From Bacteroidota bacterium (GTDB taxonomy: Bacteria; Bacteroidota; Bacteroidia; Flavobacteriales_D; Crocinitomicaceae), in assembly GCA_016866415.1 (NCBI GenBank), contig VGML01000066.1, positions 1 through 10,235 of the forward strand: DNA of 10,235 bases, in the 5' to 3' direction. The notes beneath the pieces were generated by a model. It saw only the letters and a program-made list of their open reading frames with translations. It made no database searches and had not been told where the DNA came from. The position numbers and the translations under genes were made by a program. Positions 1 to 6,444 of the stretch are shown piece by piece; the first letter of the stretch is position 1, and each line of letters opens with the position of its first letter.

Positions 1-1659
1 TCTGATGAAAAAGATGAAGGAATTGTAAATGGTTTTAGGCATGCGAAGAACGCCATTAAAGAGATTGTTCCGAATGAGGTATTACCAAAATTTAAAGCGT
101 ATTTTTTAAATCAAGTTCATATTATACATTATCAAGTGCCTCGAGATATTGATTTAAATCATTATTTCGAAATCATGAATTCGCGTGGTGAACAGTTGGA
201 AAAACACGAAATTATTAAAGCTCGATTGATTTCCAAATTAGTTTCTAATCAGGATAAAGCAATCTTTAATTATGTCTGGGAAGCTTGCAGCGAAATGTCC
301 GTTTACATTCAACAAAAATATAAACATGAAGAAGTCTTTGGAAAACAGTTTTGTGATTTCAATTTAAGTAAATTCAATGACTTACCGAAGGTCGAAGGGG
401 AGTTGGGTAAGCAAACCTTAAACGACATCATCAATTCAACAGAAAATTCTGAAATAAAAATTGAAAAAGATAAAAATGATACGTTTCAACCGATTATCGA
501 CTTCCCAAATTTTCTTCTGATTGTATTAAAGACTAAGCTTTGCGATTACGAGCAATTTGATCCGAATGATTTTATTTTGGATGATAAGGAATTGATAAAT
601 GAATTCGATAAAATAAAGCATATTATCGATGAAGAATTTGTAAAAGAGTTTGCTTTGATACTTCTGAAAACAAAGTATTTGCTAGATAATTACATTGTTC
701 ACCAATCAGTTGAAGACGATGAACGAACTTCCAATCCTTGGAAATTACAGAAGTGGCAGTTTGATCTTGAAAATCGCAATTATTATTTAAAAAATTTAGA
801 TGAGAAGAGTGAAAGTCAATTGAAGTTGCAACAGCTACTTTCGATGTTTGAAGTATCCTTTTCTCCCAAACAAAGAAAGAACTATTTATTTTACTCCCTA
901 CTTTTTTTGAATAGATCGAATGATCGAAAAGTGGATGATTATTGCGAATTTGTTTCCTTACTCGCTGAAAAATATTTTAAAGATGTTTATTTAAACGCTT
1001 CAAAACTGAATCAAATAAACGTCCCGTTGCCCAATAGTTTTGATTCCACTTTGCTTGAGAAAGATGTCGAAAATAAAATTTGGAAACTTAAAGTGGATGT
1101 TGTCAATCATCAATTTGACTTCGATTCAATCTATGGAGATGGAACTCAGGCATCAAAAGGAATTTCATCCTTTATTTTTAATTATCTTGATTTTAAGTTG
1201 TGGGAGAAATATGCAATTGAATTGAAGGGCAATAATTATGAATTGGGAAATCCAGTGCGCATTGATTTTTTTGAATCAATAGGTAGTCCAGACTTTGATT
1301 TAAATTATTTTGATAACTTCTATTGCTCCAGAGGAAGAAATACCTTAGAGCATTTTTATGCCCAAGCTAACGCGAATGGAGAAGAAGGTAAATTAAATCA
1401 AAATGAAATCAATTGTTTTGGAAACTATGCACTGATTGGGGGAGATGTAAATAGTTCCGCATCGAATAAAAACCCCAGTGCGAAACTCGGTAGTTACAAG
1501 GATTCAGGTAAAATTAAAAGTGGTGTTGCTTCTTTGAAATTTATCATTATGATGGAAGTGTGCATTCAAAATGAGAAATTTCGACAAGGCCAAGAATGGA
1601 TTTTCGAGGATATTCAGTTGCATCAGAAAAAAATGGTGGAACTATTAAAGATGAAATAA
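1..1659 (+). CDS. DUF262/DUF1524 (GmrSD-like) nuclease-family protein, 5'-truncated by the window edge
   Basis: The reading frame is open from the first base, so this is the C-terminal 552 residues of a longer protein. A GTG at 136 is not the true start, because it lies inside a conserved block. Residues 55-66 of the visible part (YFEIMNSRGEQL) match the end of a DUF262 domain, the ParB/Srx-like NTP-using half of GmrSD-type enzymes, whose DGQQR motif would lie upstream. A helical, charged middle follows. Near the C-terminus, TLEHFYAQ (E450, H451) and a later GNYALIGG plus Asn-rich stretch (about 474-490) match the HNH-like DUF1524 nuclease domain. Family members include type IV restriction enzymes that cut modified phage DNA, so a defence role is likely but inferred. 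The usual EHxxPQ is EHFYAQ here, with Ala replacing Pro. No other defence gene is visible in the window. A metabolic gene follows 14 bases later and could be co-transcribed. Confidence 0.85.
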   Translation, partial: SDEKDEGIVNGFRHAKNAIKEIVPNEVLPKFKAYFLNQVHIIHYQVPRDIDLNHYFEIMNSRGEQLEKHEIIKARLISKLVSNQDKAIFNYVWEACSEMSVYIQQKYKHEEVFGKQFCDFNLSKFNDLPKVEGELGKQTLNDIINSTENSEIKIEKDKNDTFQPIIDFPNFLLIVLKTKLCDYEQFDPNDFILDDKELINEFDKIKHIIDEEFVKEFALILLKTKYLLDNYIVHQSVEDDERTSNPWKLQKWQFDLENRNYYLKNLDEKSESQLKLQQLLSMFEVSFSPKQRKNYLFYSLLFLNRSNDRKVDDYCEFVSLLAEKYFKDVYLNASKLNQINVPLPNSFDSTLLEKDVENKIWKLKVDVVNHQFDFDSIYGDGTQASKGISSFIFNYLDFKLWEKYAIELKGNNYELGNPVRIDFFESIGSPDFDLNYFDNFYCSRGRNTLEHFYAQANANGEEGKLNQNEINCFGNYALIGGDVNSSASNKNPSAKLGSYKDSGKIKSGVASLKFIIMMEVCIQNEKFRQGQEWIFEDIQLHQKKMVELLKMK

Positions 1660-1673
1660 TACGCAAAAACCTT

Positions 1674-2891
1674 ATGAAAATAGCCGTAATTGGAGGAGGA
1701 GCAGCTGGTTTTTTTGCGGCCATTTCATGTAGAAATCATTTTTCGAATGCTCAGGTTGTCATTCTTGAAAAATCATCAAAAGTTCTATCGAAGGTTAAAA
1801 TCTCCGGAGGAGGAAGGTGTAATGTAACAAATGCCTGTTTTGACAACAAATTGCTCTCTCATCATTATCCGCGAGGCGAAAATCAATTAAGAAAAGCGTT
1901 CGAGCAATTCAACGCAGCCGATATAATTGATTGGTTTGAATCAAGAGCTGTCAAAATGAAGGTTTATCCTGATAATTGCGTTTTTCCTTTAGCAAATGAT
2001 TCACAAGCCATTATCGATTGCTTTCTGAATGAAACCAAACGATTGAAAATAGAGGTTCAATTAAATCAACGAATTCATCAAATTTCAAAATCTGAAAATT
2101 CGTTTTTAATTCAAACGGAAGAAGCAACGCTTGAATTTGATTGCTTGATTGTAACAATTGGAGGTCAACCAAAAGCTTCTGGTTTTAATTTGATGGAAAG
2201 TTTCGGTCATCACGTAGTTGAACCAGTTCCTTCTTTGTTCACGTTTAACATGCCCAAAAATCCAATTTGCGAATTGATGGGGAATGTTGTCGAACACACA
2301 ACAGTAAAAGTGGAAGGAACTAAATTATTAGGGCAGGGGCCTTTGTTGATTACACATTGGGGAATGAGTGGGCCTGCAATTTTAAAACTTTCAGCTTGGG
2401 GAGCTAGAATTTTATATGAGAAGAATTACAACTTCGCAATTTTGGTTAACTGGTTGAACGAGGAAAAAGAAGATGATTTACGTGTTCAACTTCTTCGATA
2501 CATGCTCGAACAAGGAGGAAAGATGGTGTACAATTTCAATCCGTTTCCAATTACCAATCGGCTTTGGTATTTTCTGCTTGAAAAATCTGAGATCTCACTT
2601 GAAATGAGGTGGAAGGATCTTGGTAAAAAGAACATCAATAAACTTGTTAATACATTGCTTAATGATCGCTATGAGGTCAGTGGTAAGACGACTTTCAAAG
2701 AAGAATTTGTAACTGCTGGTGGAATTTCATTGAATGAAATAGATTTTAAGTCAATGGAAAGTCGGATTGTAAAGGGTTTGTTTTTTGCAGGCGAAGTTTT
2801 GGATATTGACGGAATTACGGGTGGATTCAATTTTCAAGCCGCTTGGACGACTGGTTTTATCGCTGGAAAAAATGTGGGTTTGGAAAACTAA
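1674..2891 (+). CDS. BaiN/YhiN (HI0933)-family FAD-dependent oxidoreductase
   Basis: This is a 405-residue flavoprotein of the HI0933-like family, cytosolic, with no signal peptide or membrane segment. The N-terminus carries the Rossmann dinucleotide motif GGGAAG (residues 7-12), with an acidic residue, E32, at the end of the second strand as expected for FAD ribose binding. The family signature GGGRCNVTN follows at 45-53. The C-terminus carries GEVLDIDGITGGFNFQAA, the second FAD-contacting block, and the length matches the family. The reaction is not established for most members; some annotations mention bile-acid or other reductions, and no substrate is claimed here. The ATG at 1674 is chosen because the family begins directly with MKIAVIGGG. 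An in-frame ATG at 1596 would add 26 residues that overlap the preceding gene by 64 bases. No Shine-Dalgarno is visible. The 14-base gap suggests transcription with the DUF262 gene. The stop codon overlaps the end of aroB. Confidence 0.93.
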   Translation: MKIAVIGGGAAGFFAAISCRNHFSNAQVVILEKSSKVLSKVKISGGGRCNVTNACFDNKLLSHHYPRGENQLRKAFEQFNAADIIDWFESRAVKMKVYPDNCVFPLANDSQAIIDCFLNETKRLKIEVQLNQRIHQISKSENSFLIQTEEATLEFDCLIVTIGGQPKASGFNLMESFGHHVVEPVPSLFTFNMPKNPICELMGNVVEHTTVKVEGTKLLGQGPLLITHWGMSGPAILKLSAWGARILYEKNYNFAILVNWLNEEKEDDLRVQLLRYMLEQGGKMVYNFNPFPITNRLWYFLLEKSEISLEMRWKDLGKKNINKLVNTLLNDRYEVSGKTTFKEEFVTAGGISLNEIDFKSMESRIVKGLFFAGEVLDIDGITGGFNFQAAWTTGFIAGKNVGLEN

Positions 2892-3964
2892 TTTGCTCTT
2901 CCTGCCAAAAGACTCAGATGAAACAAAGCATCCCCACTTTCCTTTTCACTGATAGAAATGTTATAATCACAGTTTCCAATTCCATTCAATAAACTACAAA
3001 GAATTTTTCCAGATTCATTTTTTTTGTCTTGATACATGAATTCAATTACTTTTTGGACATCATCAGCCTCCAACGTGATCATGGGGAAACTGGAAGTAAT
3101 CGTTTGTTCAATTTCAAGGAATTCCTCTTTGGAAATTCGATTTTGCTTCCAAGAAATGAAAGACTCAGCGCACATACCAAGCGCAACAGCGTGACCATGT
3201 GAAATTGGCGTTTTATCCAAAAAATAACTTTCCAAGGCATGTCCAATTGTATGTCCGAAATTCAAGATTTTACGTAATCCCCCTTCTTTTGGATCTAACT
3301 CAATGATATCCGTTTTTATTTTAACTGACGCGTGAATTACTTCTTCTTGAATTAATTCCTCTTCAGAGTGAATTGTTTTTATTTGATTCCATAGATTCTT
3401 ATCACGAATTAATGCATGCTTAAGCATTTCGGCATAACCATTAAATATTTCCTCTGCAGGAAGTGTTTCAAGTAATTTCGTGTCGATGTAAATTTTCTGT
3501 GGATGACAAAATGTTCCAAGTTGATTCTTGTATTGGTCCATATCAATCCCCGTCTTTCCGCCCATCGATGCATCTACCATTCCAAGCAATGTTGTGGGAA
3601 TATTGATGAAATTCATTCCTCGCTTGAAAATGGAAGCAATGAAACCACCCATATCCGTAACGACACCACCACCAACATTGATTACCAAGTCTTTTCTGCT
3701 GAATCCATATTCTGTAAATGCTTGCCAAACTTGGAAACAAACCTCCATCACCTTATTTTCCTCGCCAACTGGAAGTAGAATAATTTCCGCTCGTTCCAAC
3801 TCCTCGAAAGAAGTCAATAAGTACTCAAGGCAACAATCGTGCGTATTTTCATCGACCAAAATAATCAATTTATGTTCTCGATATGTTTGCAGCAATTCAA
3901 CAAACGAGCTTTCCTCAAGTGGGCCGATTTCTACCGAATATTCTTGAGCTTCAATTACTTTCAT
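2888..3964 (-). CDS. aroB: 3-dehydroquinate synthase AroB
   Basis: AroB converts 3-deoxy-D-arabino-heptulosonate 7-phosphate to 3-dehydroquinate, the second step of the shikimate pathway to aromatic amino acids, using NAD+ and a divalent metal in the cytosol. The 358 residues match the usual length. Visible motifs are the NAD-binding GGGVVTDMGGF (98-108), IPTTLLGMVDASMGGKTGID (122-141), and the metal ligands by family alignment: E179 in GYAEMLKHAL, H238 in FGHTIGHALE and H256 in SHGHAVALGM. H242 corresponds to the catalytic His after the first ligand. Position 258 is His where the common motif HGE has Glu. The ATG at 3964 is preferred. An upstream in-frame ATG at 4042 would add 26 residues poorly matching AroB and run into the divergent proline dehydrogenase start. 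The neighbours are unrelated to aromatic biosynthesis. Its stop TAG overlaps the stop of the convergent flavoprotein gene. Confidence 0.97.
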   Translation of the reverse strand: MKVIEAQEYSVEIGPLEESSFVELLQTYREHKLIILVDENTHDCCLEYLLTSFEELERAEIILLPVGEENKVMEVCFQVWQAFTEYGFSRKDLVINVGGGVVTDMGGFIASIFKRGMNFINIPTTLLGMVDASMGGKTGIDMDQYKNQLGTFCHPQKIYIDTKLLETLPAEEIFNGYAEMLKHALIRDKNLWNQIKTIHSEEELIQEEVIHASVKIKTDIIELDPKEGGLRKILNFGHTIGHALESYFLDKTPISHGHAVALGMCAESFISWKQNRISKEEFLEIEQTITSSFPMITLEADDVQKVIEFMYQDKKNESGKILCSLLNGIGNCDYNISISEKESGDALFHLSLLAGRAN

Positions 3965-3981
3965 TAGATGGATAGTTTTCT

Positions 3982-3989
3982 CAAAGTTA
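3982..3989 (-). promoter_or_regulatory. Candidate -7 element for aroB
   Basis: On the minus strand the sequence reads TAACTTTG, a match to the Bacteroidota -7 consensus TAnnTTTG. It ends 17 bases before the chosen aroB ATG, which would give a short leader of roughly ten bases. I found no TTG at the usual -33 spacing; the nearest is about 28 bases upstream of the box. The position supports the 3964 start over the 4042 start, since the latter would lie upstream of this promoter. The call rests on one short motif that also occurs by chance in AT-rich DNA. Confidence 0.35.
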
Positions 3990-4029
3990 ATTATTCTTTT
4001 TAGTAGACTTTCAGTTCCAAAAAACAAAT

Positions 4030-4037
4030 TAAATTTG
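4030..4037 (+). promoter_or_regulatory. Candidate -7 element abutting the proline dehydrogenase start
   Basis: TAAATTTG fits TAnnTTTG and ends three bases before the ATG at 4041. If used as a promoter, transcription would begin at or next to the start codon, giving a leaderless message. No good -33 TTTG is present; TTTC at 4009-4012 is the nearest. The same box at the same distance precedes the MBOAT gene at 8113-8120. The TTG inside it is in frame with the gene and could in principle act as an alternative start codon. Confidence 0.3.
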
Positions 4038-4040
4038 ACC

Positions 4041-5207
4041 ATGATATCTTTTGAGAATACAGAAATTGCTTTTCAAAGCAAATCGAATAAAGACTTAAAA
4101 AGAGCTTATTGGTTATTTAAGATCATTGCCTCTCCAACCTTTGTGAAATTAGGAAAAATAGCTACGAATATGGCTTTGAAACTTCACCTTCCAATTAATG
4201 CCGCTGTTAAAGCAACTATATTTCGCCAGTTTTGTGGTGGTGAAAGCATAGGGGAATGTGATGCCGTAATAAAAAAAATGGGAGATTTTGGTGTTGGAAC
4301 AATCCTTGACTATTCTGTTGAGGGTAAAACATCAGATGAGGATTTTGATCAAACAGCTGATATTATCATTAAAACGTTAGATAGAGGAAAGTCTGATAAA
4401 AATATTCCTTTTGGTGTATTTAAGGTAACGGGAATTGGTCGATTCGACTTATTGGAAAAAGCGAGTAACAAGGAATATCAATTTTCTGAAGCTGAAAAAA
4501 AGGAAGTTGAAATAATTGTCAACCGAATTGATCGAATTTGCAAAGCTGCTTTTGATTCAAATGTGCCTGTATTCATTGACGCGGAAGAATCGTGGATTCA
4601 AGATGCGATTGACAAATGGGCGTTCGAAATGATGCTAAAATATAACAAGGAACGAGCAATTGTTTTCAATACAATTCAGATGTATCGTCACGATCGATTG
4701 GATTTTTTAAAGTCTTGTTTCGAATTGGCTCATGAAAATAATATCAAATATGGCGTTAAATTAGTTCGTGGCGCGTACATGGAAAAAGAACGAAATAGGG
4801 CTGTGAGTTTAGGTTATCCTTCGCCAATCCAACCTGATAAAGCTTCGTCTGATCGTGATTACAATTTGGCTTTGGAATTTATTGTTTCGAATTCAGAATA
4901 TTTCGCACTTTGCGCTGGAACTCACAATGAAGATAGCTCACTTTATCTAACGCAACTTTTAGAAAAGTATCAAATCAAGGGTAACGACATACGATTTTTT
5001 GGGGCTCAGTTACTTGGGATGAGTGATCACATTTCTTATAATTTGGCCGCATCTGGGTATAATGTTGCCAAGTATGTGCCATTTGGTCCAATTCGTGAAG
5101 TAATGCCTTACCTTTTGCGCAGAGCCGATGAAAACACTTCGGTTGCGGGTCAAACGGGAAGAGAGTTGAGCTTGATTATGCGGGAATTGAAGCGAAGGAA
5201 ATTATAA
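4041..5207 (+). CDS. Proline dehydrogenase (monofunctional PRODH, PutA PRODH-domain family)
   Basis: This FAD enzyme oxidises L-proline to 1-pyrroline-5-carboxylate and passes electrons to quinone at the inner membrane, the first step of proline catabolism. The 388 residues contain only the PRODH (beta/alpha)8 barrel. The second-step P5C dehydrogenase is not fused and is not in the window. Visible motifs, matched to E. coli PutA, are a barrel lysine K128 (FKVTGIGR), D180 in FIDAEES, KLVRGAYMEKER (240-251) with FAD-contacting R243, Y345 in KYVPFG, and the substrate clamp LLRRADENTSVAGQ with R360, R361 and E364. All key residues are present, so it should be active. The N-terminal 60 residues are basic and helical, as in eukaryote-like PRODHs. 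ATG 4041 is preferred to the in-frame TTG at 4035. It diverges from aroB over 76 bases and converges with the barrel gene, with a ten-base gap between stops. Confidence 0.95.
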   Translation: MISFENTEIAFQSKSNKDLKRAYWLFKIIASPTFVKLGKIATNMALKLHLPINAAVKATIFRQFCGGESIGECDAVIKKMGDFGVGTILDYSVEGKTSDEDFDQTADIIIKTLDRGKSDKNIPFGVFKVTGIGRFDLLEKASNKEYQFSEAEKKEVEIIVNRIDRICKAAFDSNVPVFIDAEESWIQDAIDKWAFEMMLKYNKERAIVFNTIQMYRHDRLDFLKSCFELAHENNIKYGVKLVRGAYMEKERNRAVSLGYPSPIQPDKASSDRDYNLALEFIVSNSEYFALCAGTHNEDSSLYLTQLLEKYQIKGNDIRFFGAQLLGMSDHISYNLAASGYNVAKYVPFGPIREVMPYLLRRADENTSVAGQTGRELSLIMRELKRRKL

Positions 5208-5217
5208 TTACTTATAA

Positions 5218-6444
5218 TTAAAAGGAACACTGAACACGCATTAGAATAGATTGTCCTGTTCTTCCTAATATATTTTCACTGGCTATTCCGACGTTCCAAT
5301 TTTTTATTTTCAAGCTTGAATATGTCCCGAAACGATAGAATGTAAATCCACCGTAACTTACATTTACTCCTACGTTCAGCTTTACATCTTTACCAATCGT
5401 AAATCGATAATCCAATCCAGCAAAAATTAATGGGTTGTATGCCGAACTAAGAAACATGCGAACACCATAAAATTCTTGTAGCTTTCTTACAGAATTAGGA
5501 TCAACAAGTTTTGAAAACTGCAAAAAACCAGGAAGAAAAATATTTTTTTTGACGGATGTTTTCTGCACTTCTAAAGTGTCAAGAACGGAAAAGTTAGAAT
5601 CTAAAAATGATGCTCCGTTCAATAACTGATTGAATGTTAGTCCAGTGAATGAAAATACGGTGTCCGCTGAATAGTGATTCATCGGAGTTGTTAATGAAGC
5701 GAAACCAAGATTTTTTGCTAAAAACTGATAATATAAAGGATTTCCTTTTTTTGTTGGAACAGAGAATCTAAGATCTAAGTCAATACCAACTCCAATACCT
5801 TTTGTAAATGCTGTCCCATTTGTAAAACCTACAGCACCATCATAAGAAATTGCCATAGAATCCAAATTTTGTGATTGGAATATTTCTCCTTTTTGAATAC
5901 TAGCTTCGCTAAAACTGGATAAATTAAATAAGTTTAATGAAACAGATGATTTGGATTTTTTATCCAACCAGCCAAAACCAGTTTTTTGAAAGGTATAACT
6001 CGAGAATTTTGTTCCGGAAATAGATGCCGTATCACCGAGGTAATCTTGATTTCCGTAAAATGTTAAGTCGAATAAGTCCTTGGAATAACGTGCACCTATA
6101 AACGAATAGTAACCAACTTTAGCTGTAAATCCCCAGTTTGGATTTTTGCACAGTGAAACAGTGTAATTTCGATATTCTGCTTCTGTATTTAAATCCGAAC
6201 CAAATTGATTTACACCACGATGTAATCCTCGACTTTTATCCTTTATTTCAGTTGTGATTTCTCCACCATAAAACAATTTTTGAGTAAGCGAATTATGCAA
6301 AGATGTAGATGCATAATCAGCTGTACCCGAAAACACGATTTCATGCTTGCGATTTATCAATGTATCGTGGTGATTCGGAAGCCATGATTGAGAAAACCCG
6401 TTTTCAATCAAGATTAAAAATAGTGTGGTAATGAATTGTTTCAT
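5218..6444 (-). CDS. Predicted outer-membrane beta-barrel protein (possibly DUF5723-like)
   Basis: The 408-residue protein begins with a signal peptide: basic K2, a hydrophobic core at about 4-13, and likely cleavage near S18. The mature part is rich in alternating hydrophobic/polar strands with aromatic girdle residues and tight turns, and it ends in MRVQCSF. A C-terminal Phe is typical of outer-membrane barrels inserted by the BAM machinery. Residues around 118-140 (ARYSKDLFDLTFYGN) resemble a block I associate with DUF5723 proteins of Bacteroidota, but this is recollection rather than a search, and PorP/SprF-like barrels are an alternative. No catalytic motif is apparent. Its ATG overlaps the stop of the preceding lipoprotein gene by one base (TAATG), so the two are almost certainly one operon and probably translationally coupled. 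A functional or physical partnership is inferred from this. No known function can be assigned. Confidence 0.8.
   Translation of the reverse strand: MKQFITTLFLILIENGFSQSWLPNHHDTLINRKHEIVFSGTADYASTSLHNSLTQKLFYGGEITTEIKDKSRGLHRGVNQFGSDLNTEAEYRNYTVSLCKNPNWGFTAKVGYYSFIGARYSKDLFDLTFYGNQDYLGDTASISGTKFSSYTFQKTGFGWLDKKSKSSVSLNLFNLSSFSEASIQKGEIFQSQNLDSMAISYDGAVGFTNGTAFTKGIGVGIDLDLRFSVPTKKGNPLYYQFLAKNLGFASLTTPMNHYSADTVFSFTGLTFNQLLNGASFLDSNFSVLDTLEVQKTSVKKNIFLPGFLQFSKLVDPNSVRKLQEFYGVRMFLSSAYNPLIFAGLDYRFTIGKDVKLNVGVNVSYGGFTFYRFGTYSSLKIKNWNVGIASENILGRTGQSILMRVQCSF

Noticed and set aside
1596..1673. Upstream in-frame ATG that would lengthen the flavoprotein by 26 residues
   Set aside because: The extension overlaps the preceding gene, and the family N-terminus starts at the ATG at 1674 right before the GGGAAG motif.
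3528..3947. Open frame of 139 codons on the plus strand inside aroB, and a nested shorter frame at 3503-3778
   Set aside because: Both lie fully antisense to the conserved NAD-binding and core region of aroB, have no recognisable domain, and their composition follows from the opposite strand.
4025..4037. Short inverted repeat CAAAT-TAA-ATTTG before the proline dehydrogenase gene, as an operator
   Set aside because: The arms are only five AT-rich bases and are largely explained by the TAAATTTG box; chance is a sufficient explanation.
3965..4042. Upstream in-frame ATG that would lengthen AroB by 26 residues
   Set aside because: It overlaps the divergent proline dehydrogenase start, lies upstream of the candidate promoter box, and makes the protein longer than typical AroB.
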